NCBI RefSeq assembly: GCF_030504985.1
Contig: NZ_JASERU010000005.1
Span: 207,036-271,035, forward strand
Direction: 5' to 3'
Length of the DNA stretch: 64,000 nucleotides
From: Fulvimonas sp. R45
Lineage (GTDB): Bacteria > Pseudomonadota > Gammaproteobacteria > Xanthomonadales > Rhodanobacteraceae
Numbering within the stretch: position 1 is the stretch's first letter; the number at the start of each line of letters is the position of its first letter. The translations under genes were made by a program, and so were the position numbers. Below are positions 1 through 8,336 of the stretch, one piece after another. The notes beneath the pieces are model-generated. The model ran no database searches and was not told the origin of the DNA. It saw only the letters and a program-made list of their open reading frames with translations.

Positions 1-28
1 GCGGAGATCGTGAACAGGCTCTGAGGCC
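1..28 (+). repeat. Left copy of a 28-bp inverted repeat bracketing the window
   Basis: These 28 bases recur exactly, as the reverse complement, at 63897-63924. Read on the plus strand, bases 1-24 give AEIVNRL followed by TGA, so they could be the last codons of a gene entering from the left. The right-hand copy gives the same seven residues and stop on the minus strand. The motif GAGCCTGTTCACGA next to a TCA triplet resembles an insertion sequence end. That reading is inference; only the exact repeat is directly visible. The match may extend left, outside the window. Confidence 0.6.
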
Positions 29-172
29 ACCCCGCAACAGGGCCATGGGAGGCACCGGCGCCGGGACCGCCTGCGTGCCGGCGAAAATGGATGCCGTCCG
101 TGTCGATCCGCGCGCCCGCCATTCGTCGAAGGGATGAAGGGCGCCCCTGCCGCCCTGAATCGGAGAACCGGA

Positions 173-652
173 ATGACCCGCAAGAACACGATCTGCCTCT
201 GGTACGACGGCAACGCCCTCGACGCCGCGACCTTCTACGCGAAGACGTTCCCGGACAGCGCCGTGGGCGCCGTCCACCGCGCGCCGGGCGATTATCCCGC
301 CGGCAAGCAGGGCAACGTGCTGATGGTCGAGTTCACGGTCATGGGCATCCCGTGCCTGGGCCTGAACGGCGGCCCCGGGGTCCCGCACACCGATGCCTTC
401 TCGTTCCAGGTGGCGACCGACGACCAGGCCGAGACCGACCGCCTGTGGAACGCGATCATCGACCACGGCGGCCAGCCGAGCGCCTGCGGCTGGTGTCGGG
501 ACAAGTGGGGCCTGTCCTGGCAGATCACCCCGCGCGCCCTCACCGCCGCGGTCACCGACCCCGACCCCGCCGCGGCCAAGCGCGCCTTCGACGCCATGAT
601 GGGGATGACCCGGATCGACATCGCAGCGATCGAGGCGGCGCGGCGCGGCTGA
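173..652 (+). CDS. VOC-family (PhnB-like) protein
   Basis: A 159-residue protein resembling the 3-demethylubiquinone methyltransferase-like (PhnB) branch of the vicinal oxygen chelate superfamily. It starts TRKNTICLWYDGNALDAA, and ATFYAKTFPDS is the usual first helix of this family, followed by a GxP-LGLNGGP strand segment and a KWGLSWQI motif near residue 110. These are small cytosolic dimeric proteins of mostly unknown substrate. The ATG at 173 was chosen over the upstream in-frame ATG at 134 because a GGAG lies about ten bases upstream and homologs begin here. It is probably transcribed alone; a glutathione transferase gene follows on the same strand after 134 bases. Confidence 0.85.
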   Translation: MTRKNTICLWYDGNALDAATFYAKTFPDSAVGAVHRAPGDYPAGKQGNVLMVEFTVMGIPCLGLNGGPGVPHTDAFSFQVATDDQAETDRLWNAIIDHGGQPSACGWCRDKWGLSWQITPRALTAAVTDPDPAAAKRAFDAMMGMTRIDIAAIEAARRG

Positions 653-786
653 CGCAGCCGTCGCCGTCCTTGGCCGGAATGCATCGCGCCCGGCCGGTCC
701 GCCAGCCTTCCATCCGCCTTCGGGAACCCGGGACCACCGCACGGACGCGCGGTCACGGAGCCCCTGTCCGATCCGGAGCCTTGCTC

Positions 787-1437
787 ATGCACCCCATCAT
801 CACCGCCTTCGAGAGTTCGCCCGACCGTGGCCAGGGACTCGCGCGCGACATGCGCGTGCGCTGGGCGCTGGAGGAAGTGGAGCAGCCCTACGACGTCCGC
901 CTGGTGTCATTTCGCGCGATGAAGGAACCCGCGCACCGCGCGCTGCATCCGTTCGGGCAGATCCCCACCTACGAGGAAGACGGGCTGGTGCTGTTCGAGT
1001 CGGGCGCCATCGTGCTCCACGTCGCGCAGCGCCACGCGGGCCTGCTGCCGGAGGAGCCGGACGCCAGGGCGCGCGCGATCGCCTGGATGTTCGCCGCGCT
1101 CAACACGGTGGAGCAGCCCATCCTCGAACTGCAGGTCGCCAAGTTCCAGGAAGGCGACAAGCCCTGGAGCGCGGAACGCCTGCCGCTCATCAAGGACCGC
1201 ATCCGCGCCCGGCTGGGCGAGCTTTCAGTCCGCCTGGGCGATGCCGACTGGCTGGACGGCACGTTCAGCGCGGGCGACCTGATGATGGTGCACACGCTGC
1301 AGCGGCTGAAACCCTCCGGCATGCTGGACGACTACCCGGACCTCGCCGCCTATGTCGCACGCGGCGAGGCGCGCCCCGCCTACCAGCGCGCCTTCGCCGC
1401 CCAACTGGCGGTATTCACCGGCCAGCGGCCAAGCTGA
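787..1437 (+). CDS. Glutathione S-transferase family protein
   Basis: A 216-residue cytosolic glutathione transferase. The N-terminal thioredoxin-like domain (about residues 1-82) has the cis-proline in FGQIP (P60) and the glutathione-contacting ESGAIV (E71-S72). The helical C-terminal domain carries TFSAGDLMM, the usual N-capping region. Serines at 10-11 are candidate catalytic residues in place of the tyrosine of some classes. Substrate unknown; such enzymes conjugate glutathione to electrophiles. The longer reading frame open from base 91 is not supported, as its first part is the shadow of the preceding gene. Confidence 0.9.
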   Translation: MHPIITAFESSPDRGQGLARDMRVRWALEEVEQPYDVRLVSFRAMKEPAHRALHPFGQIPTYEEDGLVLFESGAIVLHVAQRHAGLLPEEPDARARAIAWMFAALNTVEQPILELQVAKFQEGDKPWSAERLPLIKDRIRARLGELSVRLGDADWLDGTFSAGDLMMVHTLQRLKPSGMLDDYPDLAAYVARGEARPAYQRAFAAQLAVFTGQRPS

Positions 1438-1455
1438 CCGGCAAGGTCGCGCCGT

Positions 1456-2592
1456 TCAATCCAGCGGCCAGGGCAACCGGTCGCCCAGCCGGTCGTTCGC
1501 GCCATCCCTGGCCGGTTCGGCCTGGGCCGCGGGCCGCTCGTCGCCCATGGGTTGTCCGCGCCGCCACCACGGCTGCACCTCGCGGCGCTCGGCGGGCTCA
1601 GCCGGTTCGCCGAGGCGCGGCAGCAGCAGCGCGGTGTCGGAGCCGGCCCGTGCGAGCAGGTCTTCCACCGGCTCGTCCCAGGCATGCGTGGACAATGCGA
1701 ACGTGCCCCAGTGCACCGGCATCAGCACGCCGCCGCCCAGCAGGCGGTGGGCCTTCAAGGCATTGTCCGGGCCCAGGTGGATGTCGCCCCAGGACGGGTG
1801 GAACGCGCCGACTTCGAGCATCACCAGGTCGAACGGGCCCAGCCGCTCGCGGATGGCCTCGTATTCGGTGGTGAGTCCGGTGTCGCCGCTGAAGAACACG
1901 CGATGCCGCTCTCCGGTCATGACCATCGACGACCACAGCGTCTGGTTGCGGTCCTTCAGGCCGCGGCCGGAGAAATGCTGCGATGGCGCCGCGGTGATGG
2001 TCAGCCCGGTGCCCGGCACGCGATGGCTCTGCCACCAGACCAGTTCAGTGATGCGCGAAGGTGCGATGCCCCAGCTTTCCAGGTGGGCGCCGACGCCGAG
2101 CGAGGTGACGAACGGCACCTTCGATTTGGCCAGCGCGCGTATCGTCGGGTAGTCGAGGTGGTCGTAGTGGTCGTGCGAGATGACCACGGCGTCGATCGCG
2201 GGCAGGTCGCGCAGCCCCACCGGCACCGGCTGGAAGCGCTTCGGCCCGAGCAGGGTGAACGGCGACGCGCGCTGGCCCCAGACCGGGTCGGTGAGCACGC
2301 GCCAGCCGTCGATCTCCAGCAGCACCGTGGAGTGCCCCAGCCAGGTGGCGCGCAGCCCGCTCGCGGGCTTGCGCAGCCAGGCCTCGCGCGGATCGTGCGA
2401 CGGCAGCGGTTGCGGCGGCGTGCGCGCCTCGTCGCCGCACAGGAACTCGCGCAGCGTCGGCCGCGGCGCCAGCGGATCGCGCAGGCCCGGCAGCACCGGG
2501 TGGATGTTGCGCAATTGCCCGCCGTCCCACATGGGCAGGTCGCGCAGCCGCTCCAGCCGCTCGCCCTGCGGTGGCTTGCCGAAGGATTTCAT
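1456..2592 (-). CDS. MBL-fold metallo-hydrolase (NAPE-PLD/UlaG-like)
   Basis: A 378-residue protein with the metallo-beta-lactamase signature HDHYDH (H140, H142, D144, H145), a GHSTVLLEIDG segment at about 86-96, the later FSGDTG aspartate and the PVHWGTF histidine, which together form a two-metal site. This layout matches the branch related to N-acyl-phosphatidylethanolamine phospholipase D and UlaG. The first 80 residues are the usual N-terminal extension of that branch. No signal peptide is visible, so a cytosolic hydrolase is likely. Substrate cannot be deduced. It converges with the GST gene, leaving only 18 bases between stops. Confidence 0.88.
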   Translation of the reverse strand: MKSFGKPPQGERLERLRDLPMWDGGQLRNIHPVLPGLRDPLAPRPTLREFLCGDEARTPPQPLPSHDPREAWLRKPASGLRATWLGHSTVLLEIDGWRVLTDPVWGQRASPFTLLGPKRFQPVPVGLRDLPAIDAVVISHDHYDHLDYPTIRALAKSKVPFVTSLGVGAHLESWGIAPSRITELVWWQSHRVPGTGLTITAAPSQHFSGRGLKDRNQTLWSSMVMTGERHRVFFSGDTGLTTEYEAIRERLGPFDLVMLEVGAFHPSWGDIHLGPDNALKAHRLLGGGVLMPVHWGTFALSTHAWDEPVEDLLARAGSDTALLLPRLGEPAEPAERREVQPWWRRGQPMGDERPAAQAEPARDGANDRLGDRLPWPLD

Positions 2593-2696
2593 GCGCCGCT
2601 CCCGTCATTGCCTGTCCTATCGGGCAAGCATGGGGACGCGGCCTGCCATGCCCAAGGGCCCGGCGTGCGGGGCGCCGACGCAACGCGACGCGCAGG

Positions 2697-3710
2697 TCAC
2701 TCCGGCGCGGGCAGGCCCGGCATCATGTTGACGTACTGCACCACGCGCGGCCGCTCGCCCAGGTTTGGGCGGCTGCCGTGCGGCAGCCAGGCGTGCCAGA
2801 TCACCATGTCTCCCGCACGCCCCGCCACCGGCTTCGGGCCCAGTGCGTGCAGGTCCTGCCGCTGCGGATCCGCGCCGGGCGGCAGCGATGCCAGCCAGTC
2901 CGGCAGGCGCCGCTGGAAACCGGGCACCACGGTCAGCGCGCCCTGCTCGGCCGGCGTGTCGGCCAGGTACACGATGCCCTGCGTCTCGAACGCGAGCGGC
3001 TCGCCGAAATCGAGGTCCCAATGCAGGTCCGGCCCCGGAAAGGGGGCGCCGTTGCGTTGCGGCGGATGAAAGCCGCAGCGGTCCGCGCTCACCCACAGGT
3101 CGGCGCTGCCCCACAGCTGCGCGTAGGCCTTGTGGATGCGTGGCGAGCGCCGCACGGCTTCCAGCGCGGGATGCTGGATCAACTCGACCATGATGCCGTG
3201 ACGCCCGTCGCCCCGGTACCACGACTCACGCGCGTCCGACGTCGCGTCGACGTGGGCATAGACCGCCCGCTCCGCGTCGCGGCGCACCGCTTCCCCGACG
3301 GCCTGCCGCAACACCACGTAGCCGTTGGCCTGCCAGCACGCCAGATCGTCCCCGGTCAGCACGGGCGGGGCCGCCTCCACCGCCGCCATCCACGATCGCA
3401 CCGCCGGCGGCGGCGGCGCGCCGAGCAGCGTCGCCTGCAGCCGCTCCACGCGCAGGGCGTCGGGCGGCCCGACGGTGGCGACCACCCATGCCTCGAACGC
3501 CTCGAACGTCGGCCCGGCACTCATCAGGTGATGCCAGGTCTGGTGCAGGCCCAGCCCCAGCGCGTCGAGCACCAGGCGATCCAGCCTCGCCTCGCCCGGC
3601 CGCCGGACCGGCGCCCCCGTCCTCGCGGCCATCGCGGTCGACCACAGCCGTTTGAGGTGGGGCACGCCGAGCGCGCCGACGACCCTGGACGATGGAAGCG
3701 GGCGATTCAT
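2697..3710 (-). CDS. Phytanoyl-CoA dioxygenase (PhyH) family protein
   Basis: A 337-residue Fe(II)/2-oxoglutarate-dependent dioxygenase-like protein. The first metal-binding motif is HWD in DLHWDLDF, the distal histidine is in WLPHGSRPN, and the R of the following segment probably binds 2-oxoglutarate. These are the usual PhyH landmarks. About 90 residues precede the catalytic domain and are not recognised. The ATG at 3710 was chosen because the upstream open frame is arginine-rich shadow; the RBS is weak, so the start is uncertain. It is divergent from dbpA across about 136 bases. Substrate unknown. Confidence 0.8.
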   Translation of the reverse strand: MNRPLPSSRVVGALGVPHLKRLWSTAMAARTGAPVRRPGEARLDRLVLDALGLGLHQTWHHLMSAGPTFEAFEAWVVATVGPPDALRVERLQATLLGAPPPPAVRSWMAAVEAAPPVLTGDDLACWQANGYVVLRQAVGEAVRRDAERAVYAHVDATSDARESWYRGDGRHGIMVELIQHPALEAVRRSPRIHKAYAQLWGSADLWVSADRCGFHPPQRNGAPFPGPDLHWDLDFGEPLAFETQGIVYLADTPAEQGALTVVPGFQRRLPDWLASLPPGADPQRQDLHALGPKPVAGRAGDMVIWHAWLPHGSRPNLGERPRVVQYVNMMPGLPAPE

Positions 3711-3846
3711 GGGACCCTGGTGCAGTGGATTTCGACCGGGGCGGATCATGGCACAGCGAGCGACGCCTTCGGCGTGTCCGGCATTCCCGTCATGCGGGCC
3801 GCCACGGCCACGCCCGGCCCGCACCGGTTTGATGCGATCATGGCGA

Positions 3847-5226
3847 ATGACCGATTTCGCCACGCTCCCGCTCAAACCCGCCCTGCTGGCCAGCCTGGAA
3901 GCGCACGGCTACGCCGCCATGACGCCGGTGCAGGCACAGAGCCTGCCGCCGATCCTCGCCGAGCGCGACGTGATCGCCCAGGCCCGCACCGGCAGCGGCA
4001 AGACCGCCGCGTTCGGCCTCGGCCTGCTGCAGGCGCTGGACGTGGACACCATCCGACTGCAGGCGCTGGTGCTGTGCCCCACGCGCGAACTGGCCGACCA
4101 GGTGAGCAAGGCGATCCGCCGGCTCGCGGCCGCCCTGCCCAACGTGAAGCTGCTGACCCTGTGCGGCGGCATGCCGCTCGGCCCGCAGCTCGCGTCGCTC
4201 GCCCACGACCCGCACATCGTGGTCGGCACGCCCGGCCGCGTGCAGGAACACCTCAAGCGCGGCAGCCTGCACGGCGGCGGCATCAAGGTGCTGGTGCTGG
4301 ACGAGGCCGACCGCATGCTCGACATGGGTTTCGGCGAGGCCATCGACGACATCGTCGGGCGCATCGCCAGGCACCATCAAACCTTGTTGTTCTCCGCCAC
4401 TTACCCGGAAGCGATCCGCACCGCCAGCCGGCGGCTGCAGCAGGCCCCGGTGGAAGTCACCGTGGACACGCCGGCCGAGGCCGCGCCGCCGATCGAGCAG
4501 CAGTTCGTCGAGGTGGAACCGGCCCGCAAGCCCGACGCGCTGGCCCAGTTGCTGGCCGCCGACCGCGGCCAGCACGCGCTGGTGTTCTGCAACATGCGCA
4601 AGGACGTCGACGCCGTGGCGCAGGAGCTGGACCGCCGCGGCTTCTCCGCGCTCGCCCTGCACGGCGACATGGAACAGCGCGATCGCGACGAGGTGCTGGT
4701 GCGTTTCGCCAACCGCAGCTGCGGCGTGCTGGTGGCCACCGACGTCGCCGCACGCGGCCTGGACATCGCCGCGCTGCCGCTGGTGGTCAGCTACGACACC
4801 GCGCACGACCCCGACACGCACACCCACCGCATCGGCCGCACCGGACGCGCCGGCCAGTCCGGTCTGGCCATCACCCTGTGCACGCCGCGCGAGCGGCCCA
4901 AGGCCGCCAACATCGAGCAGGCGCTGGGCGAGCCGCTGCCCTGGCGCCCGCTCAAGCTCGCGCCGCCGCGCGGCAAGACCCTGTACCTGGCGCCGATGAA
5001 GACCCTGGTGATCGACGCCGGCCGCCAGGACAAGCTGCGCCCCGGCGACATCCTCGGCGCGCTCACCGGCGAGGCCGGCCTGTCCGCCGGCGACATCGGC
5101 AAGATCGACGTCTTCGCCACCCGCGCCTACGTCGCCATCGCCCGCCCGCTGGCGAACAAGGCGCTCGAACGCCTGCGCGCCGGGCGGATCAAGGGGCGCA
5201 ACTTCCGGGTGCGGGCGCTGGGTTAG
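3847..5226 (+). CDS. dbpA: ATP-dependent RNA helicase DbpA
   Basis: A 459-residue DEAD-box RNA helicase. Visible motifs in order: Q motif region MTPVQAQSLPP, Walker A ARTGSGKT, PTREL, GTPGR, VLDEADRMLDMGF, FSAT, VATDVAARGLDI and HRIGRTGRAG. The last 75 residues, from KTLYLAPMKTL on, are the DbpA-type RNA-binding domain that recognises a hairpin of 23S rRNA, which separates it from RhlE and SrmB. Its known role is late 50S subunit assembly. Start at ATG 3847 (MTDFATLPLKP) fits homologs; the open frame upstream is not coding. Confidence 0.95.
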   Translation: MTDFATLPLKPALLASLEAHGYAAMTPVQAQSLPPILAERDVIAQARTGSGKTAAFGLGLLQALDVDTIRLQALVLCPTRELADQVSKAIRRLAAALPNVKLLTLCGGMPLGPQLASLAHDPHIVVGTPGRVQEHLKRGSLHGGGIKVLVLDEADRMLDMGFGEAIDDIVGRIARHHQTLLFSATYPEAIRTASRRLQQAPVEVTVDTPAEAAPPIEQQFVEVEPARKPDALAQLLAADRGQHALVFCNMRKDVDAVAQELDRRGFSALALHGDMEQRDRDEVLVRFANRSCGVLVATDVAARGLDIAALPLVVSYDTAHDPDTHTHRIGRTGRAGQSGLAITLCTPRERPKAANIEQALGEPLPWRPLKLAPPRGKTLYLAPMKTLVIDAGRQDKLRPGDILGALTGEAGLSAGDIGKIDVFATRAYVAIARPLANKALERLRAGRIKGRNFRVRALG

Positions 5227-5323
5227 CGCGCGTCGCCGGCGAGCCCGGCCTCGCCTTGGGCGACCACCGGGCTGATGGAAGAAACGCGCGCGCAGCGGAC
5301 ACCCACGCGTTGCGCCGCGCCCG

Positions 5324-7375
5324 TCACCAGATCCGGACGCGGTCCTGCGGCGCGCGCCACATGGGCTGCCCGGGCTTCACGCCGAACGCCTGGTAGAACG
5401 CGGGGATGTTCGACATCGGGCCGAGCACGCGCCACTTCGCCGGGGCGTGCACGTCGGACAGCAGCCGCTGGCGCAGCTGCTGCGGGCGCTGCTGCATCAT
5501 CCAGCCCATGGCGTAGCCGAGGAAGTAGCGTTGCGTCGGCGTCAACCCGCCGATCTTCTTGCCCGCCTTGAACTGCGCCGTCTTCTCGAACGCCTCCAGC
5601 CCGAGCAGCACGCCGCCGTAGTCGGCGATGTTCTCGCCCAGGCTGGCCTTGCCGTTGATGTGCAGGCCCGGCAGCGGCTCGTACGCGTCGAACTGCCTGA
5701 CCATCATCTGCGCCGCGGCGTTGAAGCGGGCGGCGTCCTGCGGCGTCCACCAGTCGGACAGGTTGCCCCGCGCGTCGAACTGGCGGCCCTCGTCGTCGAA
5801 GCCGTGGGTGATCTCGTGGCCGATCGTGCTGGCGGCGACGTAGCCGTAGGCGACCGCGTCGTCCACCTGGTCGTCGGGCACGCCGGGCACCATGAAGATC
5901 GCCGCCGGCAGCACGATCTCGTTGTTCGACGGGTTGTAGTACGCGTTGTAGGTCTGCGGGGTCATGTCCCATTCGGTGCGGTCGACCGGCTTGCCGAACT
6001 TGGACAGGTTGTCCTGGAACTGCCAGCGGCGCGCCGACATCACGTTCGCCGCATAGGACGCGCGCCCCACCACCAGCGCCGAATAGTCCTTCCACTTATC
6101 CGGATAGCCGACCTTGGGCGTGACCGCGGCCAGCTTGGCCAGCGCCTTGGCCTTGGTCGCGGGGCCCATCCAGTCGAGCCGCTCGATGCGGTCGTGGAAG
6201 GTGCTGCGCACCGCCTCGACCATCGCCTCGTAGCGCCGCTTGGACGCCTCCGGAAAGTACTGCCTGACGAAGATGCGCCCGAGCACCATGCCCATGGCGT
6301 CGTTCTCCTCGTCCAGCACCCGCTTCCAGCGCGGGCGCTGTTCCTGCTGGCCCGACATCGCGCGGCCGTGGAAGTCGAAGTGTTCCCGCTCCAGCGCGGT
6401 GGACAGGAAGGGCGCGTAGCCGTCGACCAGGTGGTAGCGCAGGTAGTCCTGCAGCACCGGCAGCGGCGTCGCGCGCAGCAGGCGGTCCTCGGCGGCGAAG
6501 AACTCCGGCTGGCCGACGATCACGTAGGACGGGTGGAGGCCCCAGGCCGCCAGCCGTGCGTTCCAGTCGATGGACGGCGTGTACTTCGAAGTGAATTCGG
6601 CCGGCGACATCTTGTGGTAGTTCTTCTGCGGGTCGCGCAGGTCCTCGAGCTTGCGCGAGGCCTTCGCCAGCGCCGTCTCGAAGGCCATCACCCGCGCCGC
6701 CGCCGCCCGGGCCGCGGCCGGGTCGCGGCCGAGCAGCGCGAACGTGCGCGCCATGTGCCCGACATACGCGGCGCGGACCTTCGCCACGCCCGCTTCCGGG
6801 TTGAAGTAGAAATCGCGGTTGGGCAGGCCCAGGCCGCCCTGGTGGATCTGCACCGCCATCGTCGCGCTGTCCTTGTCGTCCTGCGCGATGCCGATGCGGA
6901 ACAGCGCACCGACGCCGATCGGCTTGAACGCGAACACGGTGTCCAGCACGCCCGCGGGCGAAGTGATCGCGTCGATGCGCGCCAGCTCGGCATCCAGCGG
7001 ATGCAACCCAAGGCGATCGGCCTTCGCCACGTCCATGGCGGTGGCCCAGAAGTCGCCGATCTTCTGCGGGTCGCTGCCCGGCGCCGCCGGCTGCTTCGCG
7101 GCCGACTCGCTGATGCCGCGCAGGCGCGCGTACAGCTCGTCGTCCACCTCGTTGCCGATGCCCCACGACGCCTCCGACGCCGGGATCGGATGCGCCTTCA
7201 GCCAGGCCCCGTTGGCGTACTCGAAGAAATCCACGCCCGGGTCGACGGACCGGTCGATGTGCGAGGCGAGGAAATCCTGCCCGGGCGCGGCATCCGCCGC
7301 GAAGGCGCCGGCGGAGGCGAAGGCCAGCGTGGCGGACAGCAGCGCGACGCGGAGGGAGGCGGCTAGGCGGGTCAT
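5324..7375 (-). CDS. M13-family zinc metallopeptidase (PepO/neprilysin-like)
   Basis: A 683-residue secreted endopeptidase. Residues 1-27 are a signal peptide ending near AFAADAA. The N-terminal M13 domain (PF05649 type) begins with GQDFLASHIDRSVDPG. The catalytic zinc motif HEITH is at about residue 518, followed by DDEGRQFD, and the second glutamate motif GENIADYGG is near 578. It ends VRIW, the aromatic-terminated tail typical of the family. Probably periplasmic, cutting oligopeptides. Upstream lie about 400 bases without a convincing gene, so it is likely monocistronic. Confidence 0.95.
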   Translation of the reverse strand: MTRLAASLRVALLSATLAFASAGAFAADAAPGQDFLASHIDRSVDPGVDFFEYANGAWLKAHPIPASEASWGIGNEVDDELYARLRGISESAAKQPAAPGSDPQKIGDFWATAMDVAKADRLGLHPLDAELARIDAITSPAGVLDTVFAFKPIGVGALFRIGIAQDDKDSATMAVQIHQGGLGLPNRDFYFNPEAGVAKVRAAYVGHMARTFALLGRDPAAARAAAARVMAFETALAKASRKLEDLRDPQKNYHKMSPAEFTSKYTPSIDWNARLAAWGLHPSYVIVGQPEFFAAEDRLLRATPLPVLQDYLRYHLVDGYAPFLSTALEREHFDFHGRAMSGQQEQRPRWKRVLDEENDAMGMVLGRIFVRQYFPEASKRRYEAMVEAVRSTFHDRIERLDWMGPATKAKALAKLAAVTPKVGYPDKWKDYSALVVGRASYAANVMSARRWQFQDNLSKFGKPVDRTEWDMTPQTYNAYYNPSNNEIVLPAAIFMVPGVPDDQVDDAVAYGYVAASTIGHEITHGFDDEGRQFDARGNLSDWWTPQDAARFNAAAQMMVRQFDAYEPLPGLHINGKASLGENIADYGGVLLGLEAFEKTAQFKAGKKIGGLTPTQRYFLGYAMGWMMQQRPQQLRQRLLSDVHAPAKWRVLGPMSNIPAFYQAFGVKPGQPMWRAPQDRVRIW

Positions 7376-7781
7376 GGGTCGTTCCGGGCTGGGAATCGCG
7401 CGACTTTGCAGGTCGCGGGGGTGTTTGTGTACCTGTCAGAGGTCATGCCCGCGGCCTGGCGGCGTCCACCCGTGACTCAGCCACATATGGGCGGGTGACA
7501 TTCCAATTCGATGCGACAAGACATCACGGCCATGCGGTCCGCCGCGATGCGCAGCGGCGCGTCCGTGGACGGCGGCCGGGCGTCCTCGCCCCTGGCGTAC
7601 ATCAGGAAGACGGTGGGCGAGCCCGGCGTATGCGAGGCCAGCATGCGCACGGTGGCCCCTGGCGTAGGCCTGTGGTCTTCGACGGCCTTGTGCCTGCCGG
7701 GCAGTCGTTCGCGGGCGCGTCGATCTCCCCTCCCGAAACGATGCCGCATAAAATGGCCGTTTCATGCGCGCTCGAGTCCCC
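7376..7781. other. 406-bp spacer without a convincing gene
   Basis: Between the M13 peptidase start and yaeQ. Open frames exist on both strands, including one of 90 codons on the minus strand (7477-7749), but none has a good RBS, a recognisable domain or protein-like composition. No strong hairpin or repeat was seen. The segment should contain the promoters of both flanking genes. Confidence 0.4.
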
Positions 7782-8336
7782 ATGGCCCTCACTGCCACCA
7801 TCCACAAGGCCGAACTGTCGATCAGCGACATGGACCGGCACTACTACGCCACCCACGCGCTGACCCTCGCCCGGCATCCGTCGGAGACCGAGGAGCGCCT
7901 GATGGCGCGCCTGCTCGCATTCGCGCTGTATGCCGACGAACGGCTGGAGTTCGGCAAGGGGCTCAGCGACACCGACGAACCGGCGCTGTGGCGCAAGGCC
8001 TATACCGGCGAGATCGAGCTGTGGATCGACGTCGGCCTGCCCGATGAAACGCGCCTGCGCAAGGCCTGCAACCAGTCGCGGCATGTCGTGGTGCTGGCCT
8101 ACGGCGGCCACGCCGCCGACGTCTGGTGGAGCAAGGTTGCCGGCACGCTCGCGCGCCACGACAACCTCAGCGTGCTCGCCATCGACCACGCCGACATGCA
8201 GCCACTGGCCGCCCTGTGCGAGCGCAGCATACGCCTGCAGTGCCTGGTCCAGGACGGCGAACTGCAGCTCATCGCCGGCGAGCTCACGCTACCGGTCCGC
8301 CCGGACATCCGCATGGGCGACTACGTCGCCGCCTGA
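7782..8336 (+). CDS. yaeQ: YaeQ family protein
   Basis: A 184-residue protein matching YaeQ over its length: it starts MALTATIHKAELSISDMDRHYY, has the E-R-LMARLLAFAL helix, the GLSDTDEPALW loop and the IDVGLPDE strand. YaeQ has a PD-(D/E)XK nuclease-like fold; its role is poorly defined and was once linked to suppression of loss of RfaH. ATG 7782 is preferred over the ATG 18 bases upstream because homologs start there. Its last 48 bases overlap the 3' end of the convergent MocR gene. Confidence 0.92.
   Translation: MALTATIHKAELSISDMDRHYYATHALTLARHPSETEERLMARLLAFALYADERLEFGKGLSDTDEPALWRKAYTGEIELWIDVGLPDETRLRKACNQSRHVVVLAYGGHAADVWWSKVAGTLARHDNLSVLAIDHADMQPLAALCERSIRLQCLVQDGELQLIAGELTLPVRPDIRMGDYVAA

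Noticed and set aside
2571..5396. 941-codon open frame on the plus strand
   Set aside because: It runs across dbpA in another frame, is dominated by Arg, Ala, Gly and Pro, and has no domain; a typical high-GC shadow.
7477..7749. 90-codon minus-strand frame in the yaeQ-peptidase spacer
   Set aside because: No RBS, no domain and no neighbour logic; kept only as a remark in the spacer entry.
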